A stretch of DNA of 64,000 nucleotides from Carnobacterium sp. CP1 (GTDB lineage: Bacteria > Bacillota > Bacilli > Lactobacillales > Carnobacteriaceae), in assembly GCF_001483965.1 (NCBI RefSeq), contig NZ_CP010796.1, positions 744,001-808,000 on the forward strand, read 5' to 3'. Positions 8,970 to 18,256 of the stretch are shown here, piece by piece. The notes beneath the pieces were generated by a model, which saw only the letters and a list, made by a program, of their open reading frames with translations, did no database searches and had not been told where the DNA came from. Each line of letters begins with the position of its first letter. Position 1 is the first letter of the stretch. The translations under genes were made by a program, and so were the position numbers.

Positions 8970-9881
8970 TTAAGAGGAGGGTTTGATTTGTTGTTTTTTA
9001 ATAAATTGATAAAGCCGCTCAATGATGGCTTCATCTTGTTCGTTGTCGAACTTCCGGGCAAACAGGTAATGAGAAGTGATCAATTCGTTAAAATCGTCCT
9101 TTTTCCATACATACGGATTGCCTCTTTCCCAATCGATTTTTCGCATGCAGTTCAATGTGTCTAATCCGTATTTATGAATAGACAATTTATGACTGTAAGG
9201 CGAATTGTAAACTAAGGTTTGTAAAAACATTTCATCGGAACAAGAAGAATGAGAAAATGTTTTTTTGATCCATTCCCTTCTATTCAAGACTTCTTCAGCT
9301 AGCCCATGTGTGATGCTAAACCATTGGGCGCCGTATTTTATTTTATATTGATTTTGTTTTAATCGATTGATCCCAATCATCTTTTGACTCATCAGCAACA
9401 ATTTGTTGACGCCGTTTAACCCATACTTGATGGGTTTAGCTTTCGCCTTATTTAAATGTTCTTGCAGAAAATGATAACTGGAAATTCTCGGCAACAGATC
9501 AGTGATTTCATCATCAGCATAATGAATAAATTCCAGTCCATCGTAATGTGCGAAAAAGCGGTGGATCTCATCTTGTGTTTTCAATGGCAAATCTACCCCT
9601 GATAGTAAATGATAGTATGCGTATTGGGATTTGGCAGCCATTTCCAGTAAAATCAACTCACATTCAATTTGACTATAGCCTCCCCAGCTCACTTTAATTC
9701 TTGGAACAAAATAAACAGTTGATTTTTTTGCTATTCTTTCAACTGTTTTAAAATCAAAATGAGAAACTTTTTTATCAATGTGGATATAAATATCATTTCT
9801 TTCATCATCTAACAGCTCAATGAGTTTTTCTAATGTCGCGAATTGATTGTGAGCGATGATCAGATAAGCATGTTTCTTCAT
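8970..9881 (-). CDS. GT14-type beta-1,6-N-acetylglucosaminyltransferase-like protein
   Basis: A 303-residue protein of the core-2/I-branching (GT14) type. The N-terminus reads AYLIIAHNQFATLEKLIELL, and NDIYIHIDKK, YYHLLSGVDLPLK and QWFSITHGLAEEV match the family pattern. These enzymes use inverting chemistry without a DXD motif. Such genes occur in lactobacillus polysaccharide clusters, where they probably add a branching sugar. AAGGTG lies before ATG 9881; the upstream GTG at 9890 lies within the binding site. Confidence 0.85.
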   Translation of the reverse strand: MKKHAYLIIAHNQFATLEKLIELLDDERNDIYIHIDKKVSHFDFKTVERIAKKSTVYFVPRIKVSWGGYSQIECELILLEMAAKSQYAYYHLLSGVDLPLKTQDEIHRFFAHYDGLEFIHYADDEITDLLPRISSYHFLQEHLNKAKAKPIKYGLNGVNKLLLMSQKMIGINRLKQNQYKIKYGAQWFSITHGLAEEVLNRREWIKKTFSHSSCSDEMFLQTLVYNSPYSHKLSIHKYGLDTLNCMRKIDWERGNPYVWKKDDFNELITSHYLFARKFDNEQDEAIIERLYQFIKKQQIKPSS

Positions 9882-9941
9882 TTTTATCACCTTCTATTTT
9901 GTATGATTTAGTTGGTCGAGTCGTTAATGAACTTTACGCCA

Positions 9942-11477
9942 TCAGACGTTAACTTTTTTTACTTTTATTTTTTTGATAATATTCATCAATACTCCAAACA
10001 AGTAATTAAACTCAGCGGTTTTATAAAAGAAGAGGATAAAAACCAAGTTAGGGATGATAAAGCAGATGAAGAGTCTCACTATAAAATGCACTAAACTTGC
10101 ATCTGAGAAAGCTAAACTAGCTAATCGAGCAGGTAATGCAGCGGCCAATAATACTCCGGAATATCCGGAAAAACGTAAGAAGTAATCTTTGACGGTCGTT
10201 TTAAAACCATTTTTATACAATACGTAAGGTTCGATCCAAAAGACTGTTGTCAACGTACTGATCAAGGTGCCTAAAAGAATGCCGACAAACCCAAAGTAAG
10301 TCGCCAGTGTGATCGAAACAATCAGGTTCACACATAATTCAACTACAGGTTTGTAACGATCGTTCCAAAATAATCCGAAAGCATCTTTAAACAATAGTGT
10401 GGTCTTTCTCATTCCTTTGATATAAAAATTAAGTACGGTTAACGTTACTAACATCTCATTCATTACATAATTGGGACCGATCCATAAAACAATAAAAGGC
10501 GTCAATAGGATCCAGAGGGAAATGGCACAAAAACCGACTAACCAAAAATTGATGAATAACATATTTTTATAGATCGTAAAGGAATGTTCCTTGCTCTCTA
10601 CTGCATTCAAGTTTCCGACACTGGCTGTAACCGAATCAAACAATGGATTCAAAATAGAATTGATAGCATTGAGAACGAGCAGATAGTTGGAATACAATCC
10701 GACCCAGATGATTCCAACGAAGGCTGAAACTAAAATATTATCCGTTCCTTCTACTGCAACGCCTCCAATTCGGTGAAGAGCCATTGCTTTGACATTTTTG
10801 TAGAGCTCTTTTTTGTCTGCTTCATTCAGTTTTTCTTTATTTTTTGTTTTTAAAAAAGGATACATACTATCCGCTTTTTTTGAAAGCAGGATATTTTCGA
10901 TGACTGTAAAAACGATTTGAACTAAAAGATATAAGATAAAATTTTTCGTTAGATAAAGAACCAGTATTTGGAGTATATTGACAAGTGCGAAAAAAGAACG
11001 GCTATAGTAAGTAACAATGTAATTTTTTTGATCGGCAATAATTAAGGATCGTTTATAGGCAAAAAGGTAAGTAAAAACAGAATCGAATAAAAAGAGGAGG
11101 TAAATGAGGTTCAAATGAGGAATATTCGGAGTATCTTTGATGACAAATGTTAAAAAAGGAAGGAGGATCAGCCCTAAAATCAAAACTGCCAAGCCCACTA
11201 GTTTGTAAATCAAAGCATAAAAGTTCATTAACGCTTTGATCTTTTTTTCGTCTTTGATCGCTAAAGGTTTATAGAGTCCGTAGATAACTGCTGACCCGAA
11301 TCCAAGCTCTGCTAAGGAAAGAATCGATAGCACATCTGTAAACAACCCATGGACCCCTAAATATTCGGCGTTTAACAATCGGATAAAAAATGTTCTAGAA
11401 ATAAACGACAATAATATCCCTAATAGTTGTCCTAAGATCACAAAGACAGCATTTTTAATAGAGTTCTCTGTTCGCAT
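9942..11477 (-). CDS. Polysaccharide repeat-unit flippase (Wzx-like)
   Basis: Integral membrane protein of 511 residues with about 12 to 14 hydrophobic helices, of the MATE/MOP flippase superfamily. It is expected to move undecaprenyl-linked repeat units across the membrane before polymerisation. The start reads MRTENSIKNAVFVILGQ, the usual N-terminus for this group, and AAAGGAGC precedes ATG 11477. The longer reading from 11540 has a weak binding site and 21 extra polar residues. It lies 79 nt downstream of a GT4 gene. Confidence 0.9.
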   Translation of the reverse strand: MRTENSIKNAVFVILGQLLGILLSFISRTFFIRLLNAEYLGVHGLFTDVLSILSLAELGFGSAVIYGLYKPLAIKDEKKIKALMNFYALIYKLVGLAVLILGLILLPFLTFVIKDTPNIPHLNLIYLLFLFDSVFTYLFAYKRSLIIADQKNYIVTYYSRSFFALVNILQILVLYLTKNFILYLLVQIVFTVIENILLSKKADSMYPFLKTKNKEKLNEADKKELYKNVKAMALHRIGGVAVEGTDNILVSAFVGIIWVGLYSNYLLVLNAINSILNPLFDSVTASVGNLNAVESKEHSFTIYKNMLFINFWLVGFCAISLWILLTPFIVLWIGPNYVMNEMLVTLTVLNFYIKGMRKTTLLFKDAFGLFWNDRYKPVVELCVNLIVSITLATYFGFVGILLGTLISTLTTVFWIEPYVLYKNGFKTTVKDYFLRFSGYSGVLLAAALPARLASLAFSDASLVHFIVRLFICFIIPNLVFILFFYKTAEFNYLFGVLMNIIKKIKVKKVNV

Positions 11478-11556
11478 GCCTTGCTCCTTTCCATGAATGT
11501 GGCTAACTGAGGCTAACGGAATCAGCAGCTCATCATTCATTTAACTGCTAAAACCT

Positions 11557-12717
11557 TTAAAGTGCATAAAATTTCTGCATTTCAGTAACGGTATTAAAAG
11601 ATTTTTTTTCACAATTTCTGGTGAGCTGCAGTTTCAAATCAGGATTGTCCAACACTTGCTTTATTGTTTCGTAAATTGCCGTTGCATTCATTTCAGTAAT
11701 TAAACCATCTTTGCCATGAGTGATAAACTCTTTAGCTGTTAAAAAATTAGTCGCTACCACGGGTTTCCCAAAGCTGATAGCTTCTGCCATTGTGAGACAA
11801 TACCCTTCATGTTTTGAAGGCTGAACATAGATGTCGCATTCTTTATAATAAGGATAAGGATTTTCTTTTGCTCCCAGCAAAATGAGTGAATCTTCAACGC
11901 CATGTTTTTTGATTTGTTTTTCCAGTTTTCCTTTTATTCGGCCTTCCCCGATTAAAAACCATTTGAAGCTATAACCGGATTTTTTGAGCTTAGCAGCTGC
12001 TTCTGGCAAAAACTCTTGGCCTTTTTCTTCTGATAACCGGCCTACCGTTAAAATTTTTGTGCCTTCATATTGAAAGTCACTGACACTTTGTTGAGCTTTT
12101 TGAATAAATTCTTGGCTATTAAAGATAGAATAAAACACGTCTGTTTTTGCTTTTAATTCAGGATAGACTTCATCGAATCTTTCTTTGGCACCTTGCGACA
12201 CACAAAATATTTGGTCAAAATGAAGAAATAATTTGTGTCCCTCTTTTTTTTCGCTAGGCGATAACTTTGTGTAGTCTTCATGGACCCACATCACTTTTTT
12301 AGCCGCTTTGATTTTTTCGACTACAAAAGGAGTGGTACTTTTTGTACCGCCATCATAAGCAATTGCTAAATCAAACTCTTTTTCTTCTATTTTATACGGT
12401 CGCAGTAAGAACTTTGTCAACAGATCAGTGTTTTTTGTGATCCGAGCATGGGCCGTTAAAAAGGAAGCTTTTAAAAAAAGATACGGTTTTTTGTTTTTAA
12501 AACTCTGGGTTAGGTAAACTTTGTCTCTGATTCCCATGCCTTTATCTGTGAGGTAAACGTAAGCAGCTTTGTTTTTGATCAATGGCAATAACGTTTTATC
12601 ATCTTCAGCAAAAACTACTGTGATTTCATAATCTTTCAGTTCATTTATTAACCGAATAAAGGAATGTTCGACTCCTCCATTTGTTAATGTCCTTATGACA
12701 AATACAACACTTTTCAT
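11557..12717 (-). CDS. Glycosyltransferase family 4 (GT-B fold)
   Basis: A 386-residue retaining glycosyltransferase. The N-terminal acceptor domain begins FVIRTLTNGGVEHSFIRL. The C-terminal donor domain contains ILTVGRLSEEKGQEFL, the EGRIKGKLE segment and the nucleotide-sugar site PSKHEGYCLTMAEAISFGKPVVA. It adds one sugar of the repeat unit; the identity is not readable. GGCGGTG precedes the ATG. Confidence 0.9.
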   Translation of the reverse strand: MKSVVFVIRTLTNGGVEHSFIRLINELKDYEITVVFAEDDKTLLPLIKNKAAYVYLTDKGMGIRDKVYLTQSFKNKKPYLFLKASFLTAHARITKNTDLLTKFLLRPYKIEEKEFDLAIAYDGGTKSTTPFVVEKIKAAKKVMWVHEDYTKLSPSEKKEGHKLFLHFDQIFCVSQGAKERFDEVYPELKAKTDVFYSIFNSQEFIQKAQQSVSDFQYEGTKILTVGRLSEEKGQEFLPEAAAKLKKSGYSFKWFLIGEGRIKGKLEKQIKKHGVEDSLILLGAKENPYPYYKECDIYVQPSKHEGYCLTMAEAISFGKPVVATNFLTAKEFITHGKDGLITEMNATAIYETIKQVLDNPDLKLQLTRNCEKKSFNTVTEMQKFYAL

Positions 12718-12742
12718 AAAAGACACCGCCTGTTTCTTATTT

Positions 12743-14167
12743 TCAAAATTTCGTTAAGGATGCTTTGTATAATACGTAGAGGGGTATAAATCGATTCGTG
12801 ACCGCAGTGGAAATGATGGTGATGCTTCCAGGGGAGAAAAAAGCAATGTTAACTGCAACGAAAATGGCTAAAAAGATACCGAAAACGTTTGTTTTTTGTG
12901 TAGCTAATCGATCTAGTTTCAGCACCAAAGAAACAAACAATGCCGGAACCAAAACTCCTAACGCTCCTAGCAGCCCAATGGCTTGTGTAATCGTCGGCGG
13001 GATTTGATCCGCCCATAAGGAATGACCGTAAAGAGTCGTATTAAACATTTGCACTGTGCTGGGAATAGAAGCCACAAACCGGTTAAAGTAGATCGTATTC
13101 TCTAATAGGTCTTTAAAAAGCGTTAACACTGTGTATTTGTCACCATAAAAGTCTAATGATTTGATCCCAAGAGCGATATTCTGCTGTCCTTCAAAATAAA
13201 CACTGAATTCTTGTGCAATATGAGCCGTATCGTAACTGCTTAATCCTTCTGAGATATTACGTGTATTGTTAAACCGGACAATAGAAACCAATACTAAAAT
13301 AAATACTAAAGAGCTTAAACAAATAGTCAAAATACTTTTTTTGTGTTTTGGAAAAACTCTAATGAGTAAATAAATATAAGCAAAAGCTTCAATGAATATC
13401 ATATTTCGTGATGTGCCATTAAAAAAGGATAGGGATACTAATACGACCAACATCGAAAACCAAAGATTTTTTTTATCTTCGCTCTGCTTCTCTCTGTCGC
13501 CAAACAGCTCGATCAAGTAGACTGTCACAATGATTTTAGTCCAAGCGATAATCAATACAGACATGCCGAATGTTGAATCATCCTTTGAAAGAAAGACCGT
13601 GTCAAAAATAAAATTAAATCCGTTTAAGGCATTGGGGTCTAAGACAATCACCAAAAGAGACAATCCTGCCATCCCAAGCACCAATGATGGGTTCATACTC
13701 TTGGTATTCAATCCATTTATTTTAAGCAATTTGCCTTGTTCAACCGGCAGCTCCATCGTTGTACTTGTCTTTTTGATTTTGCTGTAAAAGTAGCTGCTGG
13801 CTAAGATGCTGACGACCAGTTCTACTACCATCAAGATCAATGCCATATTTAAATGCCGTACCGATACAGTTGTCTCATATCTGATCTGATAATGAGAAAT
13901 TTTGATCAAAACCGGTGTGATACAGTACCTTATCAGCCAGATACCGTTTAAAACGAGATACCCCATGCTGAAAGCTTTAATAGGCGGAGCAAATAGTTTA
14001 TAAAAAATTGAAAAGAACAAAGGCAATAGAAATTGCCACTGATAACCTGGGACAGCTTGTGGGTCAATAGTTAAAAAGGCAGCTGCGAGTCCGATAAAAA
14101 CAAAGATATCTTTGTTTATGCTTAGGCTGAAGTGGTCTGTTGCAGTTGGAACCGTCAGTGACTTCAT
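12743..14167 (-). CDS. Wzy-like polysaccharide polymerase
   Basis: A 474-residue membrane protein with roughly 12 predicted helices and a large loop near residues 310-400, containing NNTRNISEGLSSYDTAHIAQ. It has no clear homology signature, which is normal for Wzy polymerases; the assignment rests on topology and on its place beside the flippase and glycosyltransferases. Polymerisation would occur on the outer face of the membrane. An O-antigen ligase-type or acyltransferase-type membrane enzyme cannot be fully excluded. Confidence 0.72.
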   Translation of the reverse strand: MKSLTVPTATDHFSLSINKDIFVFIGLAAAFLTIDPQAVPGYQWQFLLPLFFSIFYKLFAPPIKAFSMGYLVLNGIWLIRYCITPVLIKISHYQIRYETTVSVRHLNMALILMVVELVVSILASSYFYSKIKKTSTTMELPVEQGKLLKINGLNTKSMNPSLVLGMAGLSLLVIVLDPNALNGFNFIFDTVFLSKDDSTFGMSVLIIAWTKIIVTVYLIELFGDREKQSEDKKNLWFSMLVVLVSLSFFNGTSRNMIFIEAFAYIYLLIRVFPKHKKSILTICLSSLVFILVLVSIVRFNNTRNISEGLSSYDTAHIAQEFSVYFEGQQNIALGIKSLDFYGDKYTVLTLFKDLLENTIYFNRFVASIPSTVQMFNTTLYGHSLWADQIPPTITQAIGLLGALGVLVPALFVSLVLKLDRLATQKTNVFGIFLAIFVAVNIAFFSPGSITIISTAVTNRFIPLYVLYKASLTKF

Positions 14168-14305
14168 AAGGCTTCACCAACCAAACAGTTAAATAAAATA
14201 AGCCGTTTTTTAAGAAGCTTCAATAATAATGCATTCATTTTAAAACCCTCCATCATGTGCTGCTTTTTCCAAAAGGAACACCTCAAGATTTTTATGCTTT
14301 CTAAA

Positions 14306-15106
14306 CTAAAGTTTAAAGACACGTTCATGGTATTTTTTTAAAAGCACTTTTGGAAATAATCCTACAATCAGCGGTCTAAACGAATGCAATGAATATTTAA
14401 AGGGCAACTCCATTTTTTTATGCCACATACGAGCTAATTTATACTCATTGATTCTATATTTGTATTGGCGTTTGCTAAACGAATGTTGTGCTTCATAATA
14501 ATCCATTAGTATCTCCCCAAGATTGTAACCTTTATAGCCTTTGAAATATAATTTACACCACAAATCATAATCTTCTGCTCGTCCGATAATCGCTTCTGTA
14601 GAATACCCCTCGACAGCTAACAAAGCCGATTTACGCATCATAACGGAAGGATGAACAAATGTATGTCCTAAGAAAATGTCGGTCTTAGTTCTTTCGCCTT
14701 TTTCCTCGACATCTTTTCCCCAGACTCCACTTTCATCATAAAAGGTACGACCAGTTCCAACAATGGCGTAATCTGGTTGACCGTCTAAAAAAGCGACCTG
14801 TTTTTCAAAACGTTCTGGGTAAGCAATATCATCATCATCCATGCGGGCAATATATTCTCCGCTAGCAACAGCTAAACAGTTATTTAATGTTTTAGATAAC
14901 CTTAAATTTTGTTCGTTTTCCAGTAAAATGATGCGTTCATCTTGCAATGCCAGCTCTTGCAGAATGGTCTTACTGTTGTCTGTTGATTTATCATCACAAA
15001 TAATCAGCTCAAAATCTGAGAATGTCTGGTTGAGAATAGATTCAACGGCTCTTCTTAATCCTTTTGATCCATTATAAACGCCCATGATCGCGGATACTTT
15101 AGGCAT
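14306..15106 (-). CDS. Glycosyltransferase family 2
   Basis: A 266-residue GT-A enzyme with intact motifs: ICDDKSTDNS for nucleotide binding and IARMDDDDIAYPERF for metal and sugar-diphosphate binding. A further conserved region is GRAEDYDLWCKL. In contrast to the two GT2 proteins at the operon's 3' end it appears catalytically competent. AAAGGAGC precedes the ATG. About 140 nt of non-coding sequence separates it from the polymerase gene. Confidence 0.9.
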   Translation of the reverse strand: MPKVSAIMGVYNGSKGLRRAVESILNQTFSDFELIICDDKSTDNSKTILQELALQDERIILLENEQNLRLSKTLNNCLAVASGEYIARMDDDDIAYPERFEKQVAFLDGQPDYAIVGTGRTFYDESGVWGKDVEEKGERTKTDIFLGHTFVHPSVMMRKSALLAVEGYSTEAIIGRAEDYDLWCKLYFKGYKGYNLGEILMDYYEAQHSFSKRQYKYRINEYKLARMWHKKMELPFKYSLHSFRPLIVGLFPKVLLKKYHERVFKL

Positions 15107-15163
15107 ATTGGCTGCTCCTTTCTTTCACTGCTCTTTTTTTATCTTTTTAAACCATGCTTCACT

Positions 15164-16225
15164 TTACCGATACTGAGGAAAATAATGATTATCGATGCTT
15201 TCATCGTTATTTTCTAATTCAAGTAAATGATGATAAATTTCAGGATCGTAAATTTTTTTTCCAATATAAAAATTCGTTGGATCTAATTTTGAAAATGATT
15301 TCTTGAATTTGTAAAGCGAGTCTACATCTGATTCGTATCCCCCGCCTAAATGGTATTTTTTATAACCATTCGCACTCCCCCATTTTGCAATTTCATAAAA
15401 CAAGAGATTATTGGGTTTCAATCGATTGCATTCTCTATTTGAACCAGAGAAAAGATTATGAACATGATTCCCGTAAAATAAAATCAATGCTGAAGCGATA
15501 ATGACTTCTTCAAAATAAGCATTAACTAAAAGAATGTGGTCTTTCATCGAATTTAGCGTATCGTCAAAGAAAGCTTCATTGAAATAATAATAGTCAACGG
15601 CACTATTGTGTTGCATCGTTGTTTTATATAACTCTTTAAAGTCTTTCAGTGTATTGAAATCATCTCCTACGATCACGGAAACGCCATTTTTTTCGGCTTG
15701 CTTGATTTTATTACGGCAGTTGTGCTCTAAATTGCGCTTCATTTCTTCAGGATCTGATAGATCCATATAAATGGTTTTTCTAACAGCTGATAGGTCACAA
15801 TGCTGATCAAAGAATAAGTGATTGTCCATTAAAGGATGAAAACGGTCAAATTGGCTGATGATGTTTTTTTGATGGCAGTATTCTGTAAAATCTTCAAAAA
15901 AATCGGTTTTTAATTGTTCTAAATTGCCATCAGGTTCATTAACCTGAAACAGTGGACCTCCATAACCATAGACACTGCTAATATCAAAATAGAGATTCTC
16001 TTTGACTTTTCCTGCTAGCTTTTTATCTTTGGCGACATCCCGATACATAAAAGGGTAAGCCACTTTTCCATCATCAGATTGATAATAATAAAGAATCGGT
16101 TCGCCATCTCCGTTATTTTTAAAAGGAGTGAAATAATCGTAAGTAAAGTAAATGTCGGTTAAATCAAACGTATTTACAATCGTATTCCAATTTTTTTTAT
16201 CAGTAATTTCTTTTAGTATCATCAT
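15164..16225 (-). CDS. FemAB/GNAT-fold acyltransferase-like protein in the polysaccharide operon (copy 1)
   Basis: A 353-residue protein related to FemAB/FemX-type aminoacyl or acyl transferases (double GNAT fold). Its order is an N-terminal region with FDRFHPLM, a central lysine-rich CRNKIKQAEKNGV segment, AVDYYYFNEAFF, a fold core with ASALILFYGNHV, and a C-terminal KYHLGGGYESDVDSLYKFKK. It is clearly paralogous to the protein encoded at 17142-18173. FemAB enzymes transfer amino acids from aminoacyl-tRNA to amino groups in cell-wall precursors; here the acceptor may be an amino sugar of the polysaccharide. That role is an inference. AGGAGTGGG lies before the first of two ATGs. Confidence 0.75.
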   Translation of the reverse strand: MMILKEITDKKNWNTIVNTFDLTDIYFTYDYFTPFKNNGDGEPILYYYQSDDGKVAYPFMYRDVAKDKKLAGKVKENLYFDISSVYGYGGPLFQVNEPDGNLEQLKTDFFEDFTEYCHQKNIISQFDRFHPLMDNHLFFDQHCDLSAVRKTIYMDLSDPEEMKRNLEHNCRNKIKQAEKNGVSVIVGDDFNTLKDFKELYKTTMQHNSAVDYYYFNEAFFDDTLNSMKDHILLVNAYFEEVIIASALILFYGNHVHNLFSGSNRECNRLKPNNLLFYEIAKWGSANGYKKYHLGGGYESDVDSLYKFKKSFSKLDPTNFYIGKKIYDPEIYHHLLELENNDESIDNHYFPQYR

Positions 16226-16278
16226 GTAAATCCCACTCCTTTAAAATAAAAGATCGTCTTAAAACTGCCTTTTTCAGT

Positions 16279-16998
16279 TCACTCATTTGCTCTTTCTTGT
16301 TTTAGCTGGTTTAAAGCATGGATGATCACACTGTTTCCATAAATATTAACCATCGCTTTAGGCAGTTCTTCTACTTGCCACTGATTGACCCGATAATTAT
16401 CGAAGTCTTCTAGATTTTCTTCTTCATTCTCTGAAATATCAGAACGTTTGATCACCTTAACGATCGTCAGAAATAATATTTTAAAATCAAATGAAAAAGA
16501 AACTTTTTCAATATACTCTATATCTAATGCGAAACGTTCTTCCCAATTTAAACTGTTTCTTCCATTTACTTGTGCCCATCCGCTTATGCCAGGATTAACG
16601 TTATGCCGCTGGATCTCTTTTTTTGTATAACAAGGCAAATAGTTTACTAATAATGGCCGCGGCCCGATAAAACTCATTTCGCCTCTTAAAATATTGATGA
16701 GTTGAGGCATTTCGTCTAAACTTAATTTCCGAATAATCAGTCCAATCGTTAATAGACGTTCTCTTTCTGTTAAGGGGTTTCCATTGCTATCCTTTTCTGC
16801 GCGCATGCTTCGAAGTTTATAAATCTTAAATGTTTTATTTTTTCTGCCGACCCTTTCTTGCAGGAAAAAAATCGGGCCAGTAGAATCTTCTATTTTTATG
16901 AGTATTCCGCATACCAGGATCAGGGGCCAAATTAAGAGCAGCAGCAACAAAGCAGCTAACTTATCAACCCCCATTTTGACTGTGAGATAATGGTTCAT
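16279..16998 (-). CDS. Priming sugar transferase (undecaprenyl-phosphate glycosyl-1-phosphate transferase)
   Basis: A 239-residue PglC/EpsL-type initiating enzyme, which loads the first sugar phosphate on undecaprenyl phosphate. One N-terminal membrane helix (about residues 10-32) is followed by the conserved GPIFFLQERVGRKNKTF, YKLRSMR, LDEMPQLINIL and MSFIGPRPLL motifs. It is the short form without the extra membrane domain of WbaP. With the 4,6-dehydratase and aminotransferase it suggests that a diacetamido- or amino-sugar could be the first residue. A GAGGAGGAG site precedes the ATG. Confidence 0.93.
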   Translation of the reverse strand: MNHYLTVKMGVDKLAALLLLLLIWPLILVCGILIKIEDSTGPIFFLQERVGRKNKTFKIYKLRSMRAEKDSNGNPLTERERLLTIGLIIRKLSLDEMPQLINILRGEMSFIGPRPLLVNYLPCYTKKEIQRHNVNPGISGWAQVNGRNSLNWEERFALDIEYIEKVSFSFDFKILFLTIVKVIKRSDISENEEENLEDFDNYRVNQWQVEELPKAMVNIYGNSVIIHALNQLKQERANE

Positions 16999-17141
16999 CT
17001 ATCTTCTCCTCCTCACCATACTGCTGAAAGTGACTGTTAACTAGATGCTAGAACTGCTTTTGAGAGGTTTTTTTGTGGGGATTTACGAGGCTGTTTCCGA
17101 GGGTTCCGCTTAATGAAATAAAAGAGGCAATTCTTACTAAC

Positions 17142-18173
17142 TTATGAGTCTGATAATCGATAAGCCGGGAAAAAAGAGGTTTCTTTGCATTGTTCTTTTA
17201 AATGATGGGCTTCCACTAATTGGTCATAAATTTCTTTATTGTGGATTTTTTTACCAATATGAAAAGGGTATATTCCGGTCTTAGCAAATTTCTTTTTGAA
17301 CTTATAAATGCCGTCGTCTTCTTCATATCCACCGCCTAAAATATAATACTCTAATCCTTGTTCTTGAAGCCATTTTATCGATTGAATTTCCAAGTAAGCT
17401 GCAGGAGTTAAAGAGTAATACTCGCTTAAGGTCCCTCCAAGAAAACCATAAGCGTATTTTTTTCCATATAAATTTAAACTTGCAGAAATAACTTTTCCAT
17501 CTAATAAAACATATGCATAGACGTAGTTTCCTTTTAAATTTTCGTTCATCTTTTCAAAAAATGCTTTATCAAAATAATAATAATCTGTTGCGTCATTACG
17601 GTTCATGGTTGCATAATACACCGTCAGAAATTCTTCTAAATAAGCGCCTTCTGTATCAAAAAGGACTTCCAAGTTATTTTTTTCACTTTTTTTAAAGTCC
17701 CGCTTTATGCTCTTATGGCAATCTTGCCACAGAGGTTTTTTTAGGTTTCGCGCAATGTTCATACCTACTAACATTGTCTCTCCGTAGTAATACTGCATAA
17801 CATCGTTGTTTTCTAACAAATGAAATCGGATAAATTCACTAACGATATTGTTTTCTCTGCAATATTCACTGAAACTGTTAAAATATCCTGAAAGAAGTTT
17901 CTCTAAATTTTTCACATCAAATGTAACCGGACCTCCAAAACCATAAGGTGTCGTAATATCGTAATAATCTTTTTCTGATAGATTGACCGGGATTTTTCGT
18001 TTAATAAACAAGTTTTTTACTGTTCCATAATCACTATGGTATTCAAACGTTTGTACTTCGCCTTCTTCATGTTCTTCGTACAATTCTCCATATCTTTCTT
18101 GGAAATAGATATCTTTTTCTTGTTTAGAAGATTCATATTTAGTATCACTATCAACCGCTGAATAAAAATCCAT
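17142..18173 (-). CDS. FemAB/GNAT-fold acyltransferase-like protein in the polysaccharide operon (copy 2)
   Basis: A 343-residue paralogue of the 15164-16225 product. Shared landmarks are a CRENNIVSEFIRFHLL segment, ATDYYYFDKAFFEKMNENLK, YILGGGYEEDDGIYKFKK and HIGKKIHNKEIYDQL. The family transfers acyl or aminoacyl groups to amines. Two diverged copies flank the priming transferase gene, which implies two distinct acceptor positions or donors. No signal peptide is present; it should work on cytoplasmic nucleotide- or lipid-linked sugars. Confidence 0.75.
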   Translation of the reverse strand: MDFYSAVDSDTKYESSKQEKDIYFQERYGELYEEHEEGEVQTFEYHSDYGTVKNLFIKRKIPVNLSEKDYYDITTPYGFGGPVTFDVKNLEKLLSGYFNSFSEYCRENNIVSEFIRFHLLENNDVMQYYYGETMLVGMNIARNLKKPLWQDCHKSIKRDFKKSEKNNLEVLFDTEGAYLEEFLTVYYATMNRNDATDYYYFDKAFFEKMNENLKGNYVYAYVLLDGKVISASLNLYGKKYAYGFLGGTLSEYYSLTPAAYLEIQSIKWLQEQGLEYYILGGGYEEDDGIYKFKKKFAKTGIYPFHIGKKIHNKEIYDQLVEAHHLKEQCKETSFFPAYRLSDS

Positions 18174-18256
18174 TTATCTCCCTCTTCTCTTTTTGACGTT
18201 TACTGCTTCGTTATACTAAGTTATACGGATAGATTTAAATCATTTAAAGACTATTT

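Noticed and set aside
8873-9061. 62-codon frame overlapping the GT14 gene end
   Set aside because: Out-of-frame overlap with a clear gene and no binding site.
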